Program-made: the position numbers and the translations under genes
Part shown: in pieces, positions 23,731-34,480 of the stretch
How positions within the stretch are numbered: the first letter of the stretch is position 1
How the letters are laid out: every line of letters begins with the position of its first letter
Assembly (NCBI GenBank): GCA_008921705.1
Contig: VFFE01006811.1
Span: 787,184 to 851,183 of the forward strand
DNA length: 64,000 nucleotides
From: Burhinus oedicnemus
Taxonomy: Eukaryota; Chordata; Aves; Charadriiformes; Burhinidae
Direction: 5' to 3'
Notes under the pieces: model-generated
Databases searched by the model: none
The model's input: the letters and a program-made list of their open reading frames with translations, nothing else
Told to the model about the DNA's origin: nothing

Positions 23731-25739
23731 GCAGCTGCTGAACTCTTGTAGCAGATGGGGCAGGAGGTGAACACCTTTTCAATTTAAGCTGTCATGTGTT
23801 TTGGTTAGGTAAAGTGTAATTATCCCCCAAATTTCCTGCACAGCCGCTACGCTATTCTGCAAAGCTCTCCTTGAAGCTGAGTTCTGTGGAGATGCCTACT
23901 CTGCACTTGACAGTATTAGGTGGTGTGCTGTGACTCCTGTTCGTTATATTGACAGTGATTGTTTTGTTGGTATTTCTGATTTCGCTTTCCGTGGGGGTTT
24001 GTTATATCTGCCTGTTGTCTCATGCATAAAGTCTGAAACCTTTTGGTGAGAGCAACTGCCTTTTTGTTACAGCAACTAGCATGACAGTTTCAAGTTGGGA
24101 GTCTCTAGTTTCTATGGCAATGTAAGTAAGTATTCACATTAAATTCAGAGTTAGCCATAATCACTTTCTTGGTAATAGTTATTGGAAATATTCTGTATCA
24201 TTTTAACACAGGATCTGTAACTCAAATTGACAATGCTTCAGTCTTGGTGATAGAAGCTGTAAAGTGGATAAAAGTTGAACAACTGGATTTAAGGGAAAAT
24301 ACCCAGTTATGACTAATGTGGAGCTTCTGTTATTGGTAGCACTTGTCTGTTGTCTCATGGTCTTTCCATTACAGCTACTGCTAGTGAAGCCTGTTCAAAA
24401 AAACCTTAGCTATTCTGAATAGAGAGAATATACTTCCTGAACAATTTAGTTTTTTCTTTTTATCTGCTCCATTTAATTTTGGAAGAATGTTTTCCCCTGT
24501 AAACTTCTAGAAGAATTACTGGCATTTCTGATAAGCCTGTAAAAAGAGTTTTTTCAACACTCACTCTGTTTGGTCATTGTCCAGTAAAAATAGCATAAAA
24601 GATTTCAGGAAAAGAATGCATCACAGCACTGGAGGTTTTGTTGGGAAAATAAAGTAAAACCAAGATGTTGGGTTTTCTTAATTAAAATTAAAAGTCAGTA
24701 ATTGAAATATTAATTAAAAGATCTTCTGGATTCATATTTATGTTGAGTTTTTATATTATGCCTTTGGTACTTATGTACTGAAATACTCTTCAGAACAGAT
24801 GAACCCATAAAATTTAAAAATGTCTCCTTTAAATATGTGTGAAATATTGTAGGGATTTGTGTACAGTTAATATAACTTGCGGAAGTATAACAGCTGCTTT
24901 GCCTTGATAGGGATTCATGTTCGTGTGTGTTTTAAGGGTAATAAAAATAATGTTTCTGAATGTAAAAGTTGGAGAAACTGAAAATTTTTTTGTTTTGCAT
25001 ACCTGAGAAAGCACCTCCTGCATGTGAACAGAGCAGTACCAGTTTCTCTTAGGGGACATAGCAGATCCAATTGGGATCCAATAGTGTTCTTTCGGGTCAA
25101 TATTAAGCAGATTTCTAGTAAGCAGTAAGCAACTTTCTCACCAATTGCTGTAGGAACTAGTTGGAGCGAGCTGCAGAATTCCTCCCTCTGTATCTGCATG
25201 TTGTTGGCCAGCTAGTGAGGAGGATGAGATTTGCAGCTGAGACATTAAAACAGAAGTCTTCACATGTATCTCTCTAGACATTAATATTACTCTTCTGAAT
25301 AGCTTCCAGATTCTGAGAGTCCTTTACAAAAAGAGCTTATTCAGACTCCCCCAACAGGGAGTTACCCTTGGTGTCCTCACCAACCTCCGTGAATTTCACT
25401 GCAGGGAGGGAAGCTGGGACGGCATAAAACTTCCTCCCATCTTTGGTCTCCTAATCTAGCCTATGAGATACTGTTCTTAAAAACTCTTGGGAAATTGCTG
25501 AGTTTCACAATCACAGTGATGATATTTTCATCATGTATGCTGTCTTTTTATTTTTTTTTCTTTTTAAATGTTATTTAAAGCCTGTGTAGCTTTTTAGAAA
25601 GAAAGTATCTGTCTAAATATGTATGGTTTACCAATAGGACTGGCGCTGTACTTCCCCAGTGCAACTGCTTAGTTTTTTCTTTTTATTCTTTAAAAAATTA
25701 ATCTCTTAAAACATGAACGTTATTATTAGTTGATCAAGA
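23731..25739. other. Intron 1, AT-rich, nothing recognised
   Basis: No transposable element or gene was recognised. The - strand frames at 24829-25199 (76 and 94 codons) overlap each other and look like chance. Confidence 0.5.
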
Positions 25740-25960
25740 CAACTGAAATCAGATCCCATGGAGACAGGTACTACAAGCTGGCAGTGAGAAACAGTCACTG
25801 CCCCAAAGGGTTTATAAGGGCTAATTAGACACAGCGGATAGGTAGGAAGAGACAGAACCGCACGGTGGTGAAAGGACTTGCCAAAAGTCTCAGATCAATC
25901 AATAACAGAGTGAAGAACCCCGCAATGTAATTTGAAAGTCTATACAAGCAGTACTGTGTC
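25740..25960 (-). repeat. MIR-like CORE-SINE, reversed
   Basis: The + strand shows 'aacagtcactgccccaaagg', then 'gtgaaaggacttgcc', 'tctcag' and 'cagagtgaagaaccc'. In this order they are the reverse complement of the classic amniote CORE-SINE (promoter-derived start, 'gacttgccc' core, then 'cctgccccaaagagctta' tail). This is the most complete old SINE in the window. Confidence 0.65.
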
Positions 25961-28900
25961 CAAGTAAAGGCACGCGAACTGCAAAAAAAAAAGCTTTCTC
26001 TCCTGTTCAATGAGGATTTCTATTGATTGCTTGAGTAAAATATATTTGTAGGCATTTATTTTAAATTCTATGACAAGCAGAAGCTTTGTCAATAACAAAG
26101 AAGCACGAGCGTGCAAAGGTCTGTACAGAGGAGAGTGTGGTGGAGTGTTGTCTCCTAAAATAAAATGCCTTTCAGAAATATATTGGAAGCTGTAAAGTGT
26201 AGGAAACCAAAGTAATATACATTTATATGTTTTAATGAGATATTTATGTTTGTTTGCAGTGCTAATTGGACATGTAGGTACATCAGCCACACTATACGAT
26301 ACATATAATTAAAATTTTTCTGGCCCTGATCTTGCCATCTTTTGACGCAGATTGGATGGGGTTGTTAGCAGAATCCTAGATTTAGCCCAATTTGCAACTA
26401 ATTACGGCTAGGATTTAGAGTTGTCAGACGACATCCCTCCAAATTACTGAGGAATTGTGGAGAATTGAGACTGTCCTGATGTTATAAGGACATCTGGTAA
26501 TCCTAGGCAGGGCTTCGTTGAGGCCACTTCAGCTGCACAAAAGGTTATACTTAGTGGCTCTGTGCGTTTGTCCCTCTGCAGGGAGCTGTTGGTCCCTCTT
26601 CATGCTTTCACCTCCTTCTCTTTGGCATCGTTTTCTCATTTCTCACTGGAAACTTTTCCCTCCCACTCCCCTTGGAGAGGCTGACATGAAGGAAAGGGCA
26701 AGAGGACTCCCTAGCACTTAACCTGGTGTGAGGAATGCCTGTCTGAGCTGGTGGAGTACGTTTCACTGTCAGGGTTCTCTAGAAGGTCTCTATGTCCTCC
26801 TCTTTCTGTGCCTGGGGCCTGTGTAGAGTTAGAGACAACCAGTGAGACAGCAGAGTAGGATTTTACCTTGTACAAGCAACATGACTTAGGTCTTGATGAA
26901 TCCACCTTTGTTTTTCAAGAGAAAGGAGTTGGGTAACATTAAGGATGGCATCCAGCTGAGGTTCTCCAATCCTTTTTTCTAATCCCCTTTTATGTACCAC
27001 AATGCTGCTAGGTCCTTTAAATAAAACTGCACAAGCCAGTGCAGCACTTTATGGACAACTGAACCGAGGAAAAAACTCGTGTCTCCTTTTGACAGCCACA
27101 TAGTGCTCTTCACTGCACAGCACCCTTCATTACGCAGTTAGTCTGATTGGACTTTGGGCCCGAAGCTGATCACCAGCACACTGTTTCTCTGCATTTCCAT
27201 TATTAATTCAGGCTTTTTACAGGTGCAGTCGTTTGTAGGACAAAGGAAACCTTGACAAGGTGATGTCTCCAACCTGCAAAAGGGCAGCTGGTTCACAGTG
27301 CATGGCGGTACCACTCAGCGATTTGGTACAGAAATTGTGTACTGTTCTGTGCAGCCAGTATCACCAGGGAGTAGGTGAGATGAGCAGGACTTTGGCTCAG
27401 GCACCAGAGTTAACAATCCATACTCCTGTAAAGGAAAGGTCCAAACGGCACTTGATGGAATAGCACTGGGATCATTCCCCTCCCAGGACCATGTCCTGAA
27501 TTCAGCTAGCAATCGGGCTGTTCAGGCATACCAGGTGTCCTCATGGTAGGAGATGAAAACACCTGTGTTTGGAGCGTGCTGGGGTCATCCTGAGCTGGAG
27601 AATACTAAGTTTTTTTTCTTGTGCCTGTGTGTGTCTGCCACTGCCGTCAGAAAGTGGGGACAGCTGAAGCTGCACGGAGTGCTGGGCCCAACCTCATCCC
27701 AAAACAGACGAATGGACAGACAGGTGGTGGGGGACCTGAGCTTTCCTTCAGGGAATGTCAGATGGGGCACCATAAAGCTGTCCCCAAATACACGCTTGCA
27801 AGCAGGTAACTGAATGGGCTCCTAAACTGACTGAGAAACCAACCTGTGGAGCAGGGCTGTACAGTAATCTCCAGTGACCCTTGGTGCAGGACCAAACATT
27901 TCCTTCTTTCTCCTGTGTTTTATTTTTTAAAAGCACAAAATGAAACCAAATGCCAACGCTTCAAAATTTTTTTTGAAGCAGAATCCTTGTTTTCTGACCA
28001 GTCTTTCTCAGCTTAGTTATATCTGTCTAACTTTGCCACACTCCCTGCCATGTTGCTGGACACGGGTCATGCCCAGCGAGAAGAGGGCCATCTACTCAAT
28101 CACCAACTAGTTGCAGCTTTTAAGTTCCTGTTCGGAAGCCTTCCTAGCAAGCGCTGACCGCATCTCATCGTGTTTATCTTCAAAGATCTGATGGATCACA
28201 GAACTCCTGTGGCGTTGCTCTGAGTCAAAAGTTTATGCACATGTTTATTCATGTTTTGCCCGAAAACAGTGTTGTGTATCACTGCTGAGACGCAATTTCT
28301 GATCAAATCCAGGAGCAGCCTAACCTCTGCGTCTCTATGGCCTTTTTGTAATTTTTTTTTTTCCCCCTTGGGCTGGCAGCTTCAGATACTGCTGTCTCCT
28401 GAAAGCAGCCTGCGGTTACGGAGGGCGGACCTGCAACACATGATTTACACAGGAGTTTTTCAAAGGGGCAGCAGAAAAGAAAGGGGAAAAAACCCCCAAC
28501 CAAGGTGGTTCACCCAGGTCTGCAAGTCAAGGATCCCTTTTTATATTTTACATTGGGTTTTTTATATTTTTCTGTTGTGACGAGCATATCGGTTGAATTT
28601 GCAGTAATTATTTTCTAAATCAAATGGTTAGATTTTATTATAAAGTATAGATGACTTTACAAATACCAGGTTGTTTTCTGACCCTTTCTGTCCCCCTTGT
28701 GCTCTGACCTACACACTGCAAGGGCTGTTTGACTGCTCCGAATGCTTTGAATTTGATGTAAAATGTATCTTCAAAAGTAGAAGGGACCTGTAGCAGAGGG
28801 GTTCCATCTTTAAGTCCTATAAGGTATTTTACACATTTGGGGCTTTGTATAAGAAACAAGAAACCCTTATGTTTGGAAAATGAAATAATCCATTTGCTTA

Positions 28901-29980
28901 ACAATATTATAGGTCCTATAGCTTCGGAATTTGGCTTTGAGGGGCTAGGAACTGCAGTTTCCTTAGCATAAATTGCAGGTGTTCTGTGGCTTTCAGGGTG
29001 AGATAGACGTTTACAGCGTCTGGGCCGAATGGAGCTGCCCATGCTGAGCAGCCCAGCGACTGGCCCAGCTGGAAGTGGCTGCCATCCCCAGGAATGCTTC
29101 ACGAGCCTGCTGGAGCCTGCTCCTCGTTCCCGCAGGAGCAGCCTGTTTCCAGTGCCATCCTAACATAACGCAATAGCTTCTGCCTGCTTCAGCCCGGGGA
29201 TGGTCTTAACTACTTCCACCTGGGGTTTTTTTGTTATGAGCCAGCTTGGAGATCTTCCTTCAGCTCATTTTCCTTTGAAAAAGTTCGTCTGTTAACAATC
29301 AGCTGGGCGTCATGTTTGCTTGCAAAGCACCTGCAACAACACATAATTTCTGCTTCGCTTATGTCAAACAAGACAGCCAAGAATTACATGCCCATGCTGA
29401 TTTATGCTATGCTGGTTGGAATTACATTGGAAATGCATGAATTTCATGTGTCTTGCTGAGCTTTGCTTTATTTTCGTGTGCCAATATCAACTACTCAGGG
29501 CAATTTCATATCAGTATTATCAACTTCACAGTACAGTGTGGAATATTTTGCATTTCTGTTGTAGGAGAATTGCCAATCGACTATAGATCTTGCACTTGCG
29601 TGTGTTAGAGCTGTGTTTTAAAGGTTTGTAATTGAGTTTTGCTTACTAAAGCTGTCTGCAAGCAAAACCTGTAATTTGTTTTTATCTTAGAACTGTTTAT
29701 ACAACAAGGAAATTTTGGATTGTCTTGTTTTTGAGAAAGGTTTGTGAAGTATTTCTCTAATTCCTTATTATAAATATAAAGAATAATCTGGCCAGCAAAG
29801 AAAAGTGAGGAAAGAGGAAAAAAAGAGGTAGGAGTGGAAGACAGTGCTGAGTAATTCCATCCAGTTGCTTAACAGCCTACAAAGATTTGTCAGTCTGCAG
29901 TGCTGGTGCTACTGCATGAGAATTTCCATCTTTTCCGATTACATATCCTCGCGTAGGACCCTTCAGTTGTTTTTTGAAGA
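25961..29980. other. Intron 1, no recognised gene
   Basis: Mixed AT-rich and moderate-GC DNA. 26310-26510 has an old-repeat feel ('ggccctgatcttgcc') but I cannot place it. The 154-codon - strand frame at 28638-29102 begins with a non-ATG codon and has no recognisable domain. Confidence 0.45.
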
Positions 29981-29989
29981 AGGACAGCA

Positions 29990-30530
29990 TCTAATGTAAG
30001 AGCTGGGAAGTTTCCCTGGGAAATGGAGATGTCCTGCCTTCTGAGCCCTGGCTCTGATGCACGGCAAGGGCTGTGCTACAGCCCAGCCTAGGACATGGAA
30101 GAGGTCTGGAGCTGGTGCCCCAACACTGACTACAGGAGGGGGGAAGAGAGGGAAGGTGCTCTTGCCAGGGAGACGATTCCAGCCTCTTGTGCTTCTGGAA
30201 ACCATGGGAGATGGAGGGGAGTTGTGCTCTTAGCCCTTGGACCACCACCTGCTCTCCATTCTTGCTGCCCATCTCCAGAGATGGGCAGCTTTGCTTCCCT
30301 CCCCTCTCCCCTTTCCTCCGACATCCCTTCCAGTCGGATTGGTACCTAAAGCTTTGGCTTAGCATCGAGTTAACCGCCTTGCTGACCCAAAGGGCTTACC
30401 CACTGATGAGCTGTGTGCTGTGCCGCCTGTCCCCCCTGCCAGGCTGCATGTCCCACGGGCTTTGGGAGAGGGGCAGAGGCCAGTGCTCTGGGCAGGCTCC
30501 TCCGCGGTGCCGTGTCAGCCAGACTCTATG
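29990..30530. other. GC-rich, CpG-poor islet in intron 1
   Basis: This block of about 540 bases is clearly richer in G and C than its surroundings but has few CpGs. Open frames of 60-124 codons overlap on both strands, as expected from such composition. It contains a perfect 26-base inverted repeat at 30264-30289. No protein family was recognised. It may be a regulatory element or an old retroposed sequence. Confidence 0.4.
30264..30289. repeat. Perfect inverted repeat, 12-bp arms, 2-base spacer
   Basis: GCTGCCCATCTC, spacer CA, then GAGATGGGCAGC. The arms are exactly complementary, so RNA or single-stranded DNA could form a short tight hairpin, or a dimeric protein could bind. Confidence 0.9.
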
Positions 30531-31527
30531 TGCAGAGATTAGTTGAAAAGTCTCATTTTAACAGCTCGTTAAAGCTGTTTGTTGTCCTTCATGGTACGAT
30601 ATAATTCAGCTCAGCAGGGGAAATAAATGTACTTGGTCTAAAAAAATTTTATGTTCCTCCCAATTTTTATGAAACTGTAACAGAAACCTTTGGAGAAACT
30701 GTATGTTTAATGAATAAGTGGTTAAGTTAAGGTAACATTAAGAATTTGATTTAAACCAACAGGATCAAGGACTTCCAAATAAAACCCCAAATCTGTCCTT
30801 TCATTCAAGTTTTATTAAGCCTGTTCTAGATGTAAACTTCCTTTTTTTGTGACCATTTTCTGATTTAGGGCATGTTTTTTTCATTTTATTAGTGGAAGAG
30901 GTTCAGTTTTTCTGTACTATGTCAAAACAGATCCAGAGCAACTCCCCGATCCCATGTGTTTGGGGCCTTACTGGTACGTTGGAGTATGTTCAGCATCAAT
31001 CAGATAAACACTCTTCTGTATCGCAGTCTTCAGTCCTGTGATGTGAAGGGAGTTGCGTGCATAATCTCACTGTGTTTCAAAGATGTTGGAGCTCTTAACT
31101 CTTTTCACACTTCTACCCTGTGTTTTAAATATGTGTTTTATTCTATAGCTCAAATGGCAGAACACTCAACATATGAAGTATTATGTTGTTGCTATCCATG
31201 GCAGTTAATGGACAAAGAACAAAAAAAACCTTCCAGTCCTGAGGAGCTTAATATTTATAAAGATGCTGTATCAAGGAGTGAATATATTACGCTCCCAAAA
31301 AAACCCTAAGAGGAAAAAGAACAAACAGAAGGGAATTAAAAATAAAATTTTAAAGCATTCAGAAGAGGTTTGGGTAATTTAAAACCAATATTAATCCCTT
31401 ACAGTTGATGTGACGCTTTAAAAACCCGACAGCAGTGTTTCGCTCGCAGCTGGTAGAGACTGGGGACGTCTCTGCCGCAGCTTATCAGAGCCCCACGGGC
31501 AGGTGAAGGGAACCAGGTGCTTCTGCT
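30531..31527. other. Intron 1, AT-rich, nothing recognised
   Basis: No gene or repeat was recognised. A 117-codon + frame at 30956-31309 lacks domain or splice support. Confidence 0.5.
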
Positions 31528-31640
31528 GGGGGGGTCAGGGTGGGCCTGGCAGGGCTGGCTGCTGCCGGGGGGGAGAGCAGGGCCGGTGCTGTCAGGGGGC
31601 TTGGGTGGTGGCATCTGGGGGGCCGGAGGAAGGGCTGGAG
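31528..31640 (+). other. G-quadruplex-prone G-run cluster on the sense strand
   Basis: G runs lie at 31528-31534, 31538-31540, 31542-31544 and 31552-31554 with loops of 3, 1 and 7 bases. A second set lies at 31567-31573, 31580-31582, 31595-31599, 31603-31605 and 31617-31622. Both fit the usual quadruplex pattern. The G strand is the same as the MAGI2 transcript, so the structure could form in pre-mRNA as well as in DNA. Confidence 0.8.
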
Positions 31641-31934
31641 GTGGGTCGAATATCCACTTCTTACCATACTAAGACAGACAGTACATCACTTGAAAGCTCA
31701 CTTTTGTAGTTATTTATATGCAACTGTATATGTATATTATAGTCATGACAAAAGGACAGCCGTTTATGATAGATCTCATTTGATACAGGGCTGAGATACG
31801 ATAATGCTGGTAGTGTGTTTGTTACCTATTTTAAAGTGACGAATCTGCAGGTAGCTTCAGTATTTTCAATGAGGTGTTTGAAATGTGCGGTGACGTAGTT
31901 TTTAAGATATTTAAGTAGATTAGGCAATGGGCAA
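31641..31934. other. Intron 1, nothing recognised
   Basis: Short AT-rich stretch between the G-rich block and a MIR-like relic. Confidence 0.5.
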
Positions 31935-32110
31935 GCAGTCAGGAGATCTGAGCTCTGTCTGATTCTCTAGAAACCTTAAATAAATTTCTCGGTCTTTCTG
32001 TCTTAGTTCCCCAATGATAATAAAATCATATAGAGTATTAAACTAATAATAGGTCTGTTCCTCAGAAAGAGGTTCTGAGGGTAACTCAGTTAATAGTTAT
32101 GGTGCTGTAG
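31935..32110 (+). repeat. MIR-like CORE-SINE
   Basis: 'caggagatctgagctctgtc', 'ctcggtctttctgtcttag', 'ttccccaatgataataaaat' and 'ggttctgagggtaactcag' follow the MIR order (cctctctgtgcctcagtttcc, aaaatggggataataat, gggttgtgaggattaa). It is diverged but ordered over about 170 bases. Confidence 0.6.
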
Positions 32111-33784
32111 TTGTAAGGGTAGCGTATTAATATGACTTAGAGACATGTAATTGCTAATTATTCAGTGTTGACCTGATCCTTGAAAACTAAACTCTGAAAG
32201 CTGAATCAGATCTTGTATAAATAAGAGATAAATTATAATGGGTTTTTTTTAGTTCAAGGGTGTATTTGTATTTGTTAATTCCCTCTACATTTAATGCACT
32301 GGCTCAAGAGGTTTCCCTTATCAGTTTTGAGACAATACTCTAATCAAGTCAGTGATCTTTTTCACTGTGTCTTTCTTCTAAGGCTTTTCCCTTAGCCGCT
32401 TTTCTGCTATTATTACTTTTCCAGAGGGATAGTTTCTCTTTGACAGCCGGGAGCGGTAAGGAGGATGCTCACCGAGTGCTCACCTTCTCCTTTCACCAGG
32501 GTAGCACGTGTGCTGAAGGTTTTATTTAAGCATTTATTTAATACCTATGGCCAAATGTTTGGACTCCGGAGTGGTTCCAGGCTATTTAATTCCTTACTTT
32601 CCAACAGAACTGTAGTAGTAGAAGTTAATGTTGTTTGTGATTATTATCTTTGCAGTAGATTTTTCTCCTGAGGGTATGTGAACACTTTGGAAGATACCTG
32701 GCCAAAAGTACATCTCTGTGTTGCTTTGTTATTCCTCCTCTACATTTTTATCCTTCTATGATTTGTCTATTTTATTTCTTTATGTAAGGTATCTACTTTC
32801 TGCATGGTATTTCTTTTTCTGAGCTTTTGCATTTCATTTTCATCCAAATTCATACTTGTGGGCATTCTTCTGTTTGTTGTAGAGGCAGCATTGAAAGTGA
32901 AGAGGGTTATAAAAATCCTGGTCTCAGAGCCAGTGCTAAAGGCAAGTAGATTTAACTCTTGATCTGTGTTTGTTAGATTTTAATTGCCCAAATCTTACAG
33001 GCTGGCTGCAATATTTCAGTAAAATTTGGGAGCACTAGATGCATACAGGATAAGGCAAGAAAAATACAAGGCCCCAGTTCACAACCAAGTTTCAAACTTG
33101 ATTCCAAATGAAGGTGGTTTTGAAAAGAAAAAAAGTATATGTTACACCTTTGATCTTTCTGTTTTATATTAAAGATACTGAATTTCAGCATTTTTTCTGA
33201 AGATATTGATTCTTTTGTACACTTTAAAACTGTTTGGGATTTGTTAGGTAGCTTGTTAGGTATGCTAGATTCCCGGACTGGGGTAGTTTATTGTTCTCAG
33301 ATGTCAGGTAAGATAGGCTGTCGTCTTCTTTTCTTTTGCCTCAAACTGATTTTACAGAACTATGGTTAGTTTATTTGGATAGTCTTGAAAGAACAATTCT
33401 TTTAAAGGAAAAGAATTCACCTGCCTAAACAAATATAAGATGTAAACAGGCTAAAATAGATTATTTCTATTTGGAGATTTTTACATACAGTTTGGGGACA
33501 AAATCTGCTGTCAGTTAAGACATTATAAACCCTGGTCAAATCTGCTGTGGAATTGCTCTGGATTCATGGACAAAAATGAAAATGCAATATGCTCCACTTT
33601 ATTCTTTGTATTTTAAGGTACCAGAGGCTCTCATTACTCCATTTACAGGGGCAATATCTGAGTATGCTGAAGATAGGTATTTTCTGATTTTTTTTTTAAT
33701 TTTTATTTATCCTCCATAAGTTAGATTGAATTTCCTGTATTGAGTAATTAGCTTTCATGCATAGCAAACTATTATCCACCAGAA
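32111..33784. other. Intron 1, AT-rich, nothing recognised
   Basis: No gene or transposable element was recognised. Confidence 0.5.
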
Positions 33785-34480
33785 CATTTGTGTGAACCTC
33801 CTGAGGTTCAACAGGGCCATCCGCAGGGTCCTGCACCTGGGGTGGGGCAACCCCCAGTATCCATACAGGCTGGGTGGATGAAGGGTTGAGAGCAGCCCTG
33901 CTGAGAAGGACTTGGGAGCGCTGGTGGATGAAAAGGTGGACATGAGCCGGCAATGTGCGCTTGCAGCCCAGAAGGCCAACCACATCCTGGGCTGCATCAA
34001 AAGAAGCATGGCCAGCAGGTCGAGGGAGGTGATTCTGCCCCTCTACTCCACTCTGGTGAGACCCCACCTGGAGTAATGCGTCCAGCTCTGGGGCCCTCAG
34101 CATGGGAAAGACATGGACCTGTTGGAGCGGGTCCAGAGGAGGGCACAAAAATGATCAGAGGGCTGGAGCACCTCTGCTATGAGGACAGGCTGAGAGAGCT
34201 GGGGGTGCTGAACCTGGAGAAGAGAAGGCTCTAGGGAGACCTTATTGCAGCCTTTCAGAACTTAAAGGGGGCTTATAACAAAGATGGGGACAGACTTTTT
34301 AGTAGGGCCTGTTGCGATACGACAAGGGGTAATGGTTTTAAATTAAAAGAGGGTAGATTTAGACTAGATAGAAGGAAGAAATTTTTTACAGTGAGGGTGG
34401 TGAAACACTGGAACAGGTTTCACAGAGAGGTGGTAGATGCCCCATCCCTGGAAACATTTAAGGTCAGGTTGGATGTGGCT
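33785..34480 (+). mobile_element. CR1 LINE fragment missing both ends
   Basis: About 700 bases of CR1 ORF2 C-terminal coding sequence lie in the sense direction of MAGI2. Landmarks are 'gagccggcaatgtgcgcttg', 'ctctactccactctggtgag', 'gatcagagggctggagcacc' and 'ggatgccccatccctgg' in disguised form. The frame is broken by stops and frameshifts. Homology stops near 34480 before the normal 3' UTR and octamer tail, so the 3' end is lost as well as the 5' end. Confidence 0.9.

Noticed and set aside
28638..29102. 154-codon - strand frame as a nested gene
   Set aside because: It begins at a non-ATG codon, and no domain, splice signal or composition shift supports it.
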